Source: Polaromonas sp.
Lineage (GTDB): Bacteria; Pseudomonadota; Gammaproteobacteria; Burkholderiales; Burkholderiaceae_C
Length of the DNA: 64,000 nucleotides
Reading direction: 5' to 3'
NCBI GenBank assembly: GCA_030654695.1
Contig: JAURWY010000003.1
Location: forward strand, 1-64,000
The position numbers and the translations under genes were made by a program. The notes beneath the pieces are model-generated. The model was given only the letters and a program-made list of their open reading frames with translations. It had not been told where the DNA came from and made no database searches. This document shows positions 54,395-63,791 of this stretch, one piece after another. Position 1 is the first letter of the stretch. Every line of letters begins with the position of its first letter.

Positions 54395-55195
54395 ATGCTC
54401 CTCGAACCCCAACTGATCGCCGAACTCCTTGTCATTGGACTGTGCACTGGATTTTTAGCCGGCCTGCTGGGTATCGGAGGCGGCATGATCATGGTGCCGT
54501 TCCTGACCTTCATTCTCACGGCCAAGGGTTTTCCGGCGGACTACACCGTGAAAATGGCTGTCGCCACCTCGCTGGCCACCATCTGTCTCACCTCGCTTTC
54601 GTCGGTTCGTGCGCACCACAAGCGCGGTGCCGTGTTGTGGCCCATCGTCCGGCTGCTAGCGCCCGGCATTGTGTTGGGCTCCATCGTCGGGGCGCAATTT
54701 GCGGCGGCGTTGCCTGGCAAATTGCTTGGCATTCTGTTTGCGATCTTTGTGGCTTTTTCTGCCACCCAGATGTTCATTGACCGCAAGCCTAAGCCTAGTC
54801 GAACACTGCCTGGACGTCTCGGCACCTTCAGCATGGGCTGGGTGATCGGCATGTTGTCTTCGCTGGTGGGTGCTGGCGGCGCCTTTGTCTCGGTGCCTTT
54901 CATGACATGGTGCAACGTCAAAATTCATGACGCCGTGGGTACATCGTCGGCACTCGGCTTTCCGATTGCCTTGGCCGGCACACTGGGCTACATCTGGGCT
55001 GGCCAGAACATGCCCGCCATGCCACCCGGCTCGTTCGGTTATCTGTACATGCCGGGCTTGATCATCATCTCGCTGGCGAGCGTGTGCACTGCACCACTGG
55101 GCGCCCGCACAGCTCACCGCATGGACATCCGGCCACTCAAAAAAGTGTTCGCCTCGATCCTCTACGTTTTGGCTGCGTACTTTCTGTTCCGCTGA
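54395..55195 (+). CDS. TSUP (TauE/SafE) family transporter
   Basis: A 266-residue inner-membrane protein with about eight helices. LVIGLCTGFLAGLLGIGGGMIMVPFLT and GWVIGMLSSLVGAGGAFVSVPFM are the duplicated TSUP motifs. Members export sulfite, sulfoacetate or other organosulfonates, or import thiosulfate; the substrate is not visible. The ATG at 54395 is preferred to the TTG three codons earlier. It lies 22 bp after the right-hand repeat, in the place where the gene after zapA-ssrS would be expected without the island. Confidence 0.88.
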   Translation: MLLEPQLIAELLVIGLCTGFLAGLLGIGGGMIMVPFLTFILTAKGFPADYTVKMAVATSLATICLTSLSSVRAHHKRGAVLWPIVRLLAPGIVLGSIVGAQFAAALPGKLLGILFAIFVAFSATQMFIDRKPKPSRTLPGRLGTFSMGWVIGMLSSLVGAGGAFVSVPFMTWCNVKIHDAVGTSSALGFPIALAGTLGYIWAGQNMPAMPPGSFGYLYMPGLIIISLASVCTAPLGARTAHRMDIRPLKKVFASILYVLAAYFLFR

Positions 55196-55210
55196 CTTGT
55201 CGCAAGAGAT

Positions 55211-56338
55211 TTATCTTTTCAAAGATTTTTCAATAGCCGCGACAAAATCAGACTGAGTGATGATGCCGACCAAGGCTTGCTGGCTGTCAATCACCGGCAA
55301 GTGATGGTGCCCTTGGCTGTGGAAAATCCCAACCAGATCCATCACGCTTCGACCCTCGCTGATGACCCTGACCTTCTTGGTCATGATTTGGCCGACCGTC
55401 TCAGCAGCCGGATTCATGGTGTTTCCAATGCCTTTCAGGCCGCTCAAAACAACGCCCTTCACCAGCTGCCCAAAGTTCTTATGAAGGTCAATGTCTGCAT
55501 ATTTCAAGACATCGTCAAGCGTCACAATGCCGACAACCCGCCGGTTCCGGTCAATCACCGGCAAGGCTTTGATGTGGTGCTCACGCAAAGTTTTCCAGGC
55601 GGTGTCTAGCGGTGCGGAGACGTCTAAAAACCGGACCTCCTTGGTCATGATCTCAGAGCACTTAAGGCCCTCCAGCTTGTATTCATAAGCCCGCATTTCA
55701 ACTTGCGAAATCAGCTTTGCCAAGTCTTCCCTGTTGATGTCAATGACCTGGTTGTAGCGCGCTAAAACGTCATCGATTTCCTTCGATTGATTGGCCTCTG
55801 TAGGACTTTCCAAGGACTTAGAGTTCAAAAAGTACGGGTAGGTCTTGCCCGTCAAATTGTTGTAAATAACGGCGGCAAGGATCAACAGCACCGAGTCCGT
55901 CAGGACGGGAAACACCGCGTATTCAAAATGACTGATCGACCCTAGCGACGTGATCATCGCTACGGCAGCCGCTGGTGGGTGTAAGCAGCGCAGCACGAAC
56001 ATAGCCAAGATTGACAGCCCCACAGCCACCGGCGCAGAGACCATGGGGTTGTCCACTAAATTGACGCAGGCAATGCCAATCGCGGCTGAAATCACATTGC
56101 CGCCAATAACGGCCCAAGGCTGCGCCATCGGACTTGATGGCAGCACAAAAACCAGCAGTGCGCTGGCCCCCAGCGATGCCATTGCCCAATCGCTGACCCC
56201 GGCCATGCCACCTAAATAACGCCCCACCAGCATCGTCAAAAGGAGTCCGATAAAAGCACCTCCAGCAGCGCGAAAGCGTTCGTGTTGAGACACATTGGTC
56301 TGGTCTTGACCGAAATACGGAAAGAGTTTTGTCTTCAT
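55211..56338 (-). CDS. HPP family membrane protein with two CBS domains
   Basis: A 375-residue protein: four to five membrane helices of the HPP family (about 20-170, with LRCLHPPAAAVAMIT giving the family name) followed by a tandem CBS pair (about 225-370; VRFLDVSAPLDTAWKTLREHHIKALPVIDRNRRVVGIVT and VRVISEGRSVMDLVGIFHSQGHHHLPVIDSQ in pieces). CBS pairs usually sense adenine nucleotides. HPP proteins have been linked to nitrite transport in chloroplasts; role here is unknown. Start ATG at 56338. Confidence 0.88.
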   Translation of the reverse strand: MKTKLFPYFGQDQTNVSQHERFRAAGGAFIGLLLTMLVGRYLGGMAGVSDWAMASLGASALLVFVLPSSPMAQPWAVIGGNVISAAIGIACVNLVDNPMVSAPVAVGLSILAMFVLRCLHPPAAAVAMITSLGSISHFEYAVFPVLTDSVLLILAAVIYNNLTGKTYPYFLNSKSLESPTEANQSKEIDDVLARYNQVIDINREDLAKLISQVEMRAYEYKLEGLKCSEIMTKEVRFLDVSAPLDTAWKTLREHHIKALPVIDRNRRVVGIVTLDDVLKYADIDLHKNFGQLVKGVVLSGLKGIGNTMNPAAETVGQIMTKKVRVISEGRSVMDLVGIFHSQGHHHLPVIDSQQALVGIITQSDFVAAIEKSLKR

Positions 56339-56463
56339 ATTCCCAGATGTTAGACCCTCCAAAGATGATCAACATCGGGGTCAGTCGGAACCCGCGAAGC
56401 AAAACTCACATGGATAAATTGACTCCGGAATAACCCTTGGTCAAGGGAGAAAAATCAGCAAAC

Positions 56464-56477
56464 TTGACCACTGTCAA
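56464..56477 (+). promoter_or_regulatory. FNR-like palindrome upstream of the tct operon
   Basis: TTGAC-CACT-GTCAA, extended by C/G to a 16-bp palindrome (56463-56478). One mismatch per half from FNR TTGAT-N4-ATCAA. The centre at 56470.5 would lie at -41.5 for a start at 56512; the corresponding -10 position reads GAGGAT, which is poor. The 249-bp gap 56339-56586 holds nothing else I can identify except a CCTTG-GT-CAAGG inverted repeat near 56435. Confidence 0.6.
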
Positions 56478-56586
56478 GAGAATTTCACCCACTTGGGATG
56501 AGGATCGCCACCTGTTAATTTCAAATTTTGAAAATTCAATAAAAATAAAAAAACGACTCGGTTCATAAACAGAAGGAGACAACGAG

Positions 56587-57612
56587 ATGAGAACAAAATT
56601 TTTCACAACCAAAAATAAGCTGGCCGCGGGTATGGCCCTCTCTATTGCCGCCATGACACTGGTGTCTGCGCCGGTGCAAGCGGCTTGGGAGCCAACCAAA
56701 CCTGTCGAGTTCGTGGTGCCTGCCGGTACGGGTGGTGGTGCAGACCAAATGGCGCGACTGATTCAGGGCATCGTCATCAAGCACAACCTGATGAATCAAC
56801 CGCTGATCGTCGTCAACAAGTCGGGCGGTGCTGGCGCTGAAGGCTTTTTGGCCATCAAGGGCGCCAAAGGTGACCCCCACAAAATCGTGATCACCTTGTC
56901 CAACCTGTACACCACGCCGATGGCCACCGGTGTGCCGTTCAACTGGAAAGACATGACGCCTGTCGCCATGATGGCGCTGGATCAATTCGTCCTCTGGGTC
57001 AATGCTGAGACGCCTTACAAAACTGCTGGCGAGTACGTTGCGGCCGTCAAGGCAGCTGGACCGCTGAAGATGAAAATGGGTGGAACGGGCTCCAAGCAAG
57101 AAGACCAGATCATCACTGTCGGCTTGGAAAAAGCCACCGGCACGAAGTTCATTTACATCCCATTCAAAGGCGGCGGTGAAGTGGCCGTTCAGCTGGTTGG
57201 CAAGCACGTCGACTCCAGCGTGAACAACCCAGTCGAAGCGGTTGCTCAGTGGCGCGCTGGCAAGTTGCGGGCTCTGTGCGTGTTTGACGACAAGCGCATG
57301 ACCTACAAAACGAAAATCACCGACACCCAGGCTTGGAGCGATATCCCGACCTGCAAGGACTCCGGCATCCCGATGGACTACCAGATGTTGCGTGGCATCT
57401 TCATGCCAGCTGGCGTGACGGCTGACCAAAAGGCGTTTTATGTCGCATTGATTCAGAAAATTCGGGCGACGCCTGAATGGCTTGATTTCATGGAAAAAGG
57501 CGCTTTCAACCAGACCTACATGGCCGGAGCAGAGTTTGAAAAATGGGTCGCTTCTGCGGAAGTCATTCATCAAGGCCTGATGCAAGAAGCTGGCTTCATG
57601 GCTAAGAAATAA
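56587..57612 (+). CDS. tctC: tripartite tricarboxylate transporter substrate-binding protein
   Basis: A 341-residue periplasmic binding protein (signal peptide 1-32, ending APVQA). AAWEPTKPVEFVVPAGTGGGADQMARLIQGIV is the Bug/TctC first-lobe signature, KSGGAGAEGFLAIKGAKGDPHK and PFKGGGEVAVQLVGKHVD follow. Unlike many Bug proteins it has its full permease genes downstream. Oxalate or a related carboxylate is a reasonable ligand given oxc and frc next door, but not shown by sequence. A GGAG lies before the ATG. Confidence 0.9.
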   Translation: MRTKFFTTKNKLAAGMALSIAAMTLVSAPVQAAWEPTKPVEFVVPAGTGGGADQMARLIQGIVIKHNLMNQPLIVVNKSGGAGAEGFLAIKGAKGDPHKIVITLSNLYTTPMATGVPFNWKDMTPVAMMALDQFVLWVNAETPYKTAGEYVAAVKAAGPLKMKMGGTGSKQEDQIITVGLEKATGTKFIYIPFKGGGEVAVQLVGKHVDSSVNNPVEAVAQWRAGKLRALCVFDDKRMTYKTKITDTQAWSDIPTCKDSGIPMDYQMLRGIFMPAGVTADQKAFYVALIQKIRATPEWLDFMEKGAFNQTYMAGAEFEKWVASAEVIHQGLMQEAGFMAKK

Positions 57613-57640
57613 AACTCCTCCGCCAACGCAAACAGAAAGT

Positions 57641-57675
57641 AAGTGATGTCCGGCTTGCCTGGCATCACTTTTTTT
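57641..57675 (+). terminator. attenuator-type hairpin between tctC and tctB
   Basis: AAGTGATG (57641-57648) pairs with CATCACTT (57663-57670) with additional CC/GG pairing inside, followed by T7. It sits 29 bp after the tctC stop and 54 bp before tctB, so partial termination would make more binding protein than permease. Confidence 0.75.
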
Positions 57676-57729
57676 CGGCTGAACGTCGACCCAAGTCAGT
57701 CAAAACAAACATTTACAGGAGCATTCCCA

Positions 57730-58251
57730 ATGTCGTTAAGTGATACAAAAGCCCCTGAGGTGAAAGGCCCCGCCACCTACTTGGTGGAAGCGGCGGTAGC
57801 CATCGGCGTGATCTTCTTGGGGTGCGTTGTGATTTACGGCAGTCGTGAATTGGGTGCCGGCTGGACCAGCGAAGGCCCAGGCTCAGGCTACTTTCCTTTT
57901 TACATCGGTCTGATCATGGCCATTTCCGGGTCGGGCATCTTGTTCCAGGCCTTCTTCAGTAAGAAGGGCAAAAACACCGATGTTTTTGTCGATGGCGAGC
58001 AAATTAAACGGGTGCTGTCTGTGCTCATTCCGGCCGGCATTTATGTCTTTGCTGTTGAATTTATCGGCCTTTACATTGCATCCTTTTTTTACATCATCTT
58101 GTTCATGGTGATCCTGGGTAAGTTTTCATGGCTCAAAAGTTTCATTGCTGCGTTTTGCGTCAATGCGCTGTTTTTCATGATGTTTGAGGTCTGGTTCAAA
58201 GTGCCTCTCTACAAAGGCGAGTTCGACTTGCTGAGTTTCCTCGGCTACTAA
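57730..58251 (+). CDS. tctB: tripartite tricarboxylate transporter small membrane subunit
   Basis: A 173-residue protein with four predicted helices (about 18-38, 57-77, 96-118, 130-155), typical of TctB. YFPFYIGLIMAISGSGILFQAFF is the conserved helix-2 region. ATG at 57730 preceded by AGGAG at seven bases; an in-frame ATG 29 codons earlier lies in the attenuator leader and is rejected. Confidence 0.88.
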   Translation: MSLSDTKAPEVKGPATYLVEAAVAIGVIFLGCVVIYGSRELGAGWTSEGPGSGYFPFYIGLIMAISGSGILFQAFFSKKGKNTDVFVDGEQIKRVLSVLIPAGIYVFAVEFIGLYIASFFYIILFMVILGKFSWLKSFIAAFCVNALFFMMFEVWFKVPLYKGEFDLLSFLGY

Positions 58252-58280
58252 ATTTATCTGACCTCTCGGAGTTTTTGAAA

Positions 58281-59810
58281 ATGGATGAACTTAACTCGCT
58301 GTTCCAAGGGTTCGCGGTCGTGCTGACCCCGATGAACTTACTCTTGATGGTTGTCGGCATTGTCTTGGGCGTGCTGATTGGTGTGCTGCCCGGACTTGGG
58401 GGCGCCAACGGCGTCGCCATTTTGCTGCCGCTGACTTTCACGATGACGCCGACTTCGGCCATCATCATGCTGTCCTGCATCTACTGGGGCGCCCTGTTTG
58501 GCGGCGCCATCACCTCCATTTTGTTCAACATACCGGGTGAACCCTGGTCTGTCGCAACCACCTTCGACGGCTACCCGATGGCACAGCAAGGACGAGCCGG
58601 AGAAGCGCTGACGGCAGCCTTCACCTCCTCCTTCATCGGTGCCTTTGTGGCGGTGGTGATGATCACCTTCATGGCCCCGTTGGTCGCTAAATTTGCGCTG
58701 CAGTTCGGCCCGCCAGAATTCTTCGCTGTCTACCTCCTGACGTTTTGCAGTTTTGTCGGCATGGGCAAGGGCTCGCCCTTCAAAATCTTGGCATCCATGA
58801 CGATTGGTTTTGCGCTAGCGTCGGTCGGCATGGACACGGTCACCGGCCAGTTGCGCCTGACCTTTGGCTGGCTGGAGCTGATGCGCGGCTTTGACTTCCT
58901 GATCGCCGTGATTGGCTTGTTCGGTATTGGCGAGATTTTGTTGTCGATGGAAGAAGGCCTGGCCTTCTCCGGCAAACAAGCCAAGATCGACTCCAAGATT
59001 GTGCTGGCCACCTGGAAGAAGTTGCCCAAATACTGGATGACGTCGATCCGCAGTTCCTTGGTCGGTATCTGGATGGGCATCACGCCTGGCGGCGCAACGC
59101 CGGCCTCTTTCATGAGCTACGGCCTGGCCAAGAAAATGTCCAAGACCGGCAACAAGTTCGGCACCGGTGAAATCGAAGGCGTGATTGCCCCAGAAACAGC
59201 GGCACACGCCGCAGGCACCAGCGCCTTGCTGCCGATGCTGGCTCTGGGCATCCCAGGTTCGCCAACCGCCGCGGTGCTGTTGGGTGGCTTGTTGATCTGG
59301 GGCCTGCAACCCGGCCCACTGCTGTTCACCGAACAGAAAGACTTTGTCTGGGGCCTGATTGCCAGCATGTACTTGGGCAACTTGGTTGGCTTGGTCGTGG
59401 TGCTGACAACCGTTCCGCTGTTCGCCTCGATTCTGCGCATTCCGTTTTCGATCATTGCGCCGGTCATCATCGTGATTTGTGCCATCGGCGCCTACACCGT
59501 TCACAACGCGATGCTGGACATCTGGTTCATGCTGCTGTTCGGTATCGTCGGCTACTTGTTCAAGAAACTCGACTACCCGATTGCACCGCTGGTGCTGGCC
59601 CTGGTGCTGGGAGACAAAGCAGAAGACGCTTTCCGCCAGTCGATGCTGATTTCACAAGGTGATGTCGGCGTGATGTTCTCCAACTACTTGGTCGGCAGCA
59701 TCACCGCCCTGGCCTTGATCCTGCTGTTCTGGCCAGTGATCTCCAAGGTACTGGACAAAATTCGCCCACCGAAGAAAGACGAATTCGAAGCGGATCGTCC
59801 GGTCGATTGA
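58281..59810 (+). CDS. tctA: tripartite tricarboxylate transporter large membrane subunit
   Basis: A 509-residue permease with about twelve helices. GVLIGVLPGLGGANGVAILLPLTF near residues 30-53 is the TctA signature with the conserved PGLGG, repeated near SSLVGIWMGITPGGATPASFMSYGLAKK and LGIPGSPTAAVLLGGLLIWGLQPGP. The family forms a sodium- or proton-driven TTT importer with TctB and TctC. ATG at 58281; stop followed by a strong terminator. Confidence 0.93.
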   Translation: MDELNSLFQGFAVVLTPMNLLLMVVGIVLGVLIGVLPGLGGANGVAILLPLTFTMTPTSAIIMLSCIYWGALFGGAITSILFNIPGEPWSVATTFDGYPMAQQGRAGEALTAAFTSSFIGAFVAVVMITFMAPLVAKFALQFGPPEFFAVYLLTFCSFVGMGKGSPFKILASMTIGFALASVGMDTVTGQLRLTFGWLELMRGFDFLIAVIGLFGIGEILLSMEEGLAFSGKQAKIDSKIVLATWKKLPKYWMTSIRSSLVGIWMGITPGGATPASFMSYGLAKKMSKTGNKFGTGEIEGVIAPETAAHAAGTSALLPMLALGIPGSPTAAVLLGGLLIWGLQPGPLLFTEQKDFVWGLIASMYLGNLVGLVVVLTTVPLFASILRIPFSIIAPVIIVICAIGAYTVHNAMLDIWFMLLFGIVGYLFKKLDYPIAPLVLALVLGDKAEDAFRQSMLISQGDVGVMFSNYLVGSITALALILLFWPVISKVLDKIRPPKKDEFEADRPVD

Positions 59811-59844
59811 TGAGATAAAAAAGATTCCCATCAAGAGGAAAAAC

Positions 59845-59877
59845 AAGCCACCTCAGTCAAACGGGGTGGCTTTTTTA
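59845..59877. terminator. bidirectional terminator between tctA and the Crp/Fnr gene
   Basis: AAGCCACC (59845-59852) pairs with GGTGGCTT (59865-59872); T6 follows on the plus strand and T5 (interrupted by G) on the minus strand. It serves both convergent genes. Confidence 0.9.
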
Positions 59878-60483
59878 TATCTTGCCGCGCTGCTTCAGCC
59901 GACTCAGGGTTTCAGCAGAGAGGTTCAAGTAAGACGCCAGTTCTTTCTTGGGAATGCGTTCAAACAGTTCAGGGTGCTTGCGCACAAAGCGCTTGACGCG
60001 GCCCGGCGCATCTAGCAAGTGGAGCGTGATGGTATGAGCCATGATTTCGCTCATCAACTCCATCACAGCGTATTCAAACGACTGCTTGAGATCGTGGTGA
60101 CGCTCTAAAAAAGCCACCCAGTCTTCCAGCGGCAGTTTGGCCACCCTCACCTTGGTGACGCAAACGGTGCTGTACGGTGTTGGCGTCCCCAGGCGCCAGG
60201 CGGCGTAGCTGGTTTCCATGTCGCGCTCATCCGTGAAGCGAAGAATCATCTCCTTGGCTTCCTGATTTGTCACTACCCGCTTGAGGATGCCTTCAAGGAT
60301 GAAATATTGCTCCATTTCGTGCACCCCTTGAGCCAACAAAGAATCGCCTTTGTGACCATCAACGATGACCAAATGCGGTTCTAATTCGGCGCTTTGCGCA
60401 GGTGTCATCCCTTTTAAAACGGTGTTCTGCGCCAGTTGAACGCGAATGATGTTTCTATCGGGATGGTCGAAAACAGATGACAT
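59875..60483 (-). CDS. Crp/Fnr family transcriptional regulator
   Basis: A 202-residue regulator: cyclic-nucleotide-binding-like beta-roll (about 20-115, GDSLLAQGVHEMEQYFILEGILKR), a long dimerisation helix (HHDLKQSFEYAVMELMSEIMAH) and a short winged helix-turn-helix ending KKELASYLNLSAETLSRLKQRGKI. The recognition helix has Glu191, Ser194 and Arg195, the E-x-x-S-R of FNR-type TTGAT half-site readers. The FNR iron-sulfur cysteines are absent, so it does not sense oxygen directly; the effector is unknown. Divergent from oxc, with an FNR-like box in between (60546-60559). Confidence 0.88.
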   Translation of the reverse strand: MSSVFDHPDRNIIRVQLAQNTVLKGMTPAQSAELEPHLVIVDGHKGDSLLAQGVHEMEQYFILEGILKRVVTNQEAKEMILRFTDERDMETSYAAWRLGTPTPYSTVCVTKVRVAKLPLEDWVAFLERHHDLKQSFEYAVMELMSEIMAHTITLHLLDAPGRVKRFVRKHPELFERIPKKELASYLNLSAETLSRLKQRGKI

Positions 60484-60545
60484 GGCTAGGTAGGTTTGGC
60501 AAGACGCGAATCTGACTCGCTCAGAGATTCTAAATACGGCAAAAA

Positions 60546-60587
60546 TTGACCGCGATCAATGGCCGATTTGTGACCGTCTACTATGAT
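60546..60587 (+). promoter_or_regulatory. oxc promoter with FNR-like box at -41.5
   Basis: TTGAC-CGCG-ATCAA (60546-60559), flanked by A and T as ATTGACCGCGATCAAT. The centre is 60552.5. TATGAT at 60582-60587 is a good -10, which would put the start near 60594 and the box at -41.5, the class II position for Crp/Fnr activators. It is also 63 bp before the regulator ATG on the other strand. Confidence 0.65.
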
Positions 60588-60687
60588 AACCGGACAGTGC
60601 AATGTGGCTTACCCAAGTGCGTGCGAGTCACACTGTGCGGCGTTGTTAATTCACCTTCATCGAAGTCAAACGAAAAGAAATTTCCTC

Positions 60688-62400
60688 ATGACAAACGACA
60701 CTCAATCACCGGAACAGACTGACGGATTTAACCTGGTCATCGACGCCCTGAAGCTCAACGACATCGACACGATCTTTGCCCTGCCCGGTATTCCCATCAC
60801 CGACCTGACGCGCAAAGCGCAGGCGGCGGGCATTCGGATGATTTCTTTTCGCCACGAGCAGCACGCCGGCAACGCCGCCGCAGCGGCCGGCTTCTTGACG
60901 CAAAAACCAGGCATCTGCCTGACCGTCTCGGCTCCAGGTTTCCTGAACGGCCTGACCGCTCTGACCAACGCCACCACCAATTGCTTCCCGATGATCCTGA
61001 TCAGCGGCTCCAGCGAGCGCGAAATCGTCGACCTGCAGCAAGGCGACTACGAAGAAATGGACCAACTGGCGATCGCCAAGCCGCTGTGTAAAGCGGCTTT
61101 TCGCGTGCTCCATGCTGAAGACATCGGCGTCGGCATCGCCCGCGCCATCCGCTCCGCGCTGTCTGGCCGTCCTGGCGGTGTCTACCTCGACCTGCCAGCC
61201 AAGCTCTTTTCGCAGACGATGGAAGCAGAAGCCGGCAAACGCTCACTGATCAAAGTGATTGACCCTGCTCCGCGCCAGATCCCAGCTGCCGACGCCGTCA
61301 AGCGTGCGCTTGATTTGCTCAAAGGCGCCAAGCGTCCGTTGATCGTTCTTGGCAAAGGCGCTGCCTATGCGCAGGCCGATGCAGACATCCGTGCCTTGGT
61401 CGAAAAGTCCGGCATTCCTTACCTGCCGATGTCCATGGCGAAGGGCTTGTTGCCCGACACGCACGAACAGTCGGCAGCCGCCACCCGTTCGTACGTGCTA
61501 GCCGAAGCCGACGTCGTCATGCTGGTCGGCGCCCGCCTGAACTGGCTGCTGTCGCACGGCAAGGGCAAGACTTGGGGTACGCCATCGTCCACCCAGTTCA
61601 TCCAAATCGACATCTCACCGACAGAAATGGACAGCAACGTGCCCATCGCTGCACCGCTGGTGGGTGACATCGGTTCTTGCGTCTCAGCACTGCTGGGCGG
61701 CATGGGCTCAAACTGGGCCAAACCGCCGGCCGACTGGCTGCAGGCGATTGGTGAGCGCAAAGACAAAAACCTGGCCAAGATGGCCGCCACACTGGCGCTC
61801 AACCCCGCCATCATGAACTTCCACAGCGCACTGAATGTCGTGCGCAATGTGGTCAAGGCCAACCCAGAAGCTGTCGTCGTCAACGAAGGCGCCAACACCC
61901 TCGACTTCACCCGCAGCATTGTCGACATGTACCTGCCGCGCAAGCGTCTGGACGTTGGCACTTGGGGCATCATGGGCATCGGCATGGGCTTTGCAGTGGC
62001 CGCCGCAGTGACCACCGGCAAGCCGGTGATCGCCATCGAAGGTGACAGCGCCTTCGGTTTCAGCGGCATGGAAGTCGAAACCATCTGCCGCTACAACCTG
62101 CCAATTTGCATCGTTGTCTTCAACAACAACGGCATTTACAAGGGCACCGACGTCAACCCACTGGGTACCGATGTGGCACCGACGGTGTTCGTCAAGAACG
62201 CCCGCTATGAAATGATGATGCAGGCCTTCGGCGGCGTCGGTGTTGTTGCCAACACACCCGCCGAACTGGCCAAGGCCATGGAAGAAGCCGTTGCCTCCGG
62301 CCGGCCGACCCTGATCAACGCCATCATCGATGAAACCGCTGGCACTGAAAGCGGCCGAATCACCAGTCTGAACCCGCAGACCGCTGCGAAGAAGAAGTAA
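60688..62400 (+). CDS. oxc: oxalyl-CoA decarboxylase
   Basis: TPP enzyme that converts oxalyl-CoA to formyl-CoA and CO2. 570 residues of pyruvate-oxidase/acetolactate-synthase fold; [35 protein letters not shown] with Glu57 (equivalent to Glu56 of Oxalobacter) and the TPP motif [22 protein letters not shown] with GDS in place of GDG. The segment [17 protein letters not shown] is typical of Oxc. ATG at 60688 (MTNDTQ) chosen over an in-frame start in the leader. 25 bp before frc. Confidence 0.95.
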   Translation: MTNDTQSPEQTDGFNLVIDALKLNDIDTIFALPGIPITDLTRKAQAAGIRMISFRHEQHAGNAAAAAGFLTQKPGICLTVSAPGFLNGLTALTNATTNCFPMILISGSSEREIVDLQQGDYEEMDQLAIAKPLCKAAFRVLHAEDIGVGIARAIRSALSGRPGGVYLDLPAKLFSQTMEAEAGKRSLIKVIDPAPRQIPAADAVKRALDLLKGAKRPLIVLGKGAAYAQADADIRALVEKSGIPYLPMSMAKGLLPDTHEQSAAATRSYVLAEADVVMLVGARLNWLLSHGKGKTWGTPSSTQFIQIDISPTEMDSNVPIAAPLVGDIGSCVSALLGGMGSNWAKPPADWLQAIGERKDKNLAKMAATLALNPAIMNFHSALNVVRNVVKANPEAVVVNEGANTLDFTRSIVDMYLPRKRLDVGTWGIMGIGMGFAVAAAVTTGKPVIAIEGDSAFGFSGMEVETICRYNLPICIVVFNNNGIYKGTDVNPLGTDVAPTVFVKNARYEMMMQAFGGVGVVANTPAELAKAMEEAVASGRPTLINAIIDETAGTESGRITSLNPQTAAKKK

Positions 62401-62425
62401 CCCATCCACATTTAGGAGAAATCAC

Positions 62426-63688
62426 ATGAGCAACAAACCCCTCAACGGCATCAAGATCATCGACTTCACCCACGTCCAAGCCGGTCCGGCCTGTACCCAA
62501 ATGCTGGCTTGGTTCGGCGCAGACGTCATCAAAGTTGAGCGCCCAGGCGCCGGCGATGTGACCCGTAGCCAACTGCGCGACATCCCTGATGTCGACGCGC
62601 TGTACTTCACGATGCTGAACAGCAACAAGCGTTCGCTGACCCTCGACACCAAAAAGCCAGAAGGCAAAGCGGTGCTGGAAAAGCTGATCCAAGAGTGCGA
62701 CGTTTTGGTTGAAAACTTCGGCCCAGGCGCCCTCGACCGCATGGGTTTCACTTGGGAACGCATCCAAGAACTGAACCCAAAGATGATCTTGGCTTCGGTC
62801 AAGGGTTTCAGCGACGGCCACCACTACGAAGACTTGAAGGTCTACGAAAACGTGGCCCAGTGCGCTGGCGGCGCAGCCTCCACCACCGGCTGGTGGAAAG
62901 GTGAGCAGTCAGGCCCGATGATTTCTTCTGCCGCCTTGGGCGACAGCAACACCGGCATGCACTTGGCCATCGGTATTTTGACGGCCTACATCGGCCGCCA
63001 ACAAACTGGCAAGGGCCAAAAAGTGGCAGTTGCCATGCAAGACGCTGTGCTGAACCTGTGCCGCGTCAAAATGCGCGACCAATTGCGCCTCGACAAACTC
63101 GGCTACCTGGAAGAATACCCACAGTACCCGCACGAGACTTTCTCTGACGTGGTGCCACGCGGCGGCAACGCCGGCGGTGGCGGCCAGCCCGGCTGGATCT
63201 TGAAGTGCAAAGGCTGGGAAACTGACCCGAACGCGTACATCTATTTCACGGTTCAGGGCCACGCTTGGGCCCCTATCTGCGACGCCATCGGCAAACCAGA
63301 GTGGAAGACCGATCCGCTGTACATGACACCAAAAGCCCGCCAGCCGCACATCATGGATATCTTCGGCACCATCGAAGCTTGGTTGAAAGACAAGACTAAG
63401 TTTGAGGCTGTGGACATCCTGCGCAAGTTCGACATCCCTTGCGCACCGGTTCAGTCGATGAAAGAGTTGCTCAACGACCCATCGCTGCGTGCCAGCGGCT
63501 CCATCGTTGACGTGCCACACAAAGAGCGCGGCAGCTATGTCACGGTCGGCAGCCCGATCAAGTTCTCTGACCTCAAGCCAGAGATCACCGGTTCCCCTTT
63601 GCTGGGCGAGCACACCGACGAAGTGCTGGCAGAGCTCGGCTACACCAAGGACCAGATCGCTGCGATGCACACGGCTAACGCGGTTTAA
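62426..63688 (+). CDS. frc: formyl-CoA:oxalate CoA-transferase
   Basis: Class III CoA-transferase that moves CoA from formyl-CoA to oxalate, closing the oxalate cycle with Oxc. 420 residues, very close to the Oxalobacter enzyme: [38 protein letters not shown], catalytic Asp173 in [11 protein letters not shown], and the glycine loop [13 protein letters not shown] (about 250-262). A GGAG lies before the ATG. Followed by a perfect terminator. Confidence 0.96.
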   Translation: MSNKPLNGIKIIDFTHVQAGPACTQMLAWFGADVIKVERPGAGDVTRSQLRDIPDVDALYFTMLNSNKRSLTLDTKKPEGKAVLEKLIQECDVLVENFGPGALDRMGFTWERIQELNPKMILASVKGFSDGHHYEDLKVYENVAQCAGGAASTTGWWKGEQSGPMISSAALGDSNTGMHLAIGILTAYIGRQQTGKGQKVAVAMQDAVLNLCRVKMRDQLRLDKLGYLEEYPQYPHETFSDVVPRGGNAGGGGQPGWILKCKGWETDPNAYIYFTVQGHAWAPICDAIGKPEWKTDPLYMTPKARQPHIMDIFGTIEAWLKDKTKFEAVDILRKFDIPCAPVQSMKELLNDPSLRASGSIVDVPHKERGSYVTVGSPIKFSDLKPEITGSPLLGEHTDEVLAELGYTKDQIAAMHTANAV

Positions 63689-63711
63689 GACCCTTTAGTC
63701 GCCTCGACTTG

Positions 63712-63748
63712 CAAAGACGGCGTTCACATTGAACGCCGTCTTTGTTTG
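63712..63748 (+). terminator. rho-independent terminator after frc
   Basis: CAAAGACGGCGTTCA (63712-63726) pairs perfectly over 15 bp with TGAACGCCGTCTTTG (63730-63744), loop CAT, followed by TTTG. Confidence 0.85.
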
Positions 63749-63791
63749 AGGATGCATTTTTAAGCTTTTCATCGGCACTCGAAATAGACCC

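Noticed and set aside
59875..60483. Oxygen-sensing FNR
   Set aside because: The N-terminal cysteines needed for the [4Fe-4S] cluster are absent, so only Crp/Fnr family membership is claimed.
60583..60687. N-terminal extension of Oxc starting in the promoter region
   Set aside because: The added residues have no family similarity and would overlap the predicted -10; the ATG at 60688 matches known Oxc proteins.
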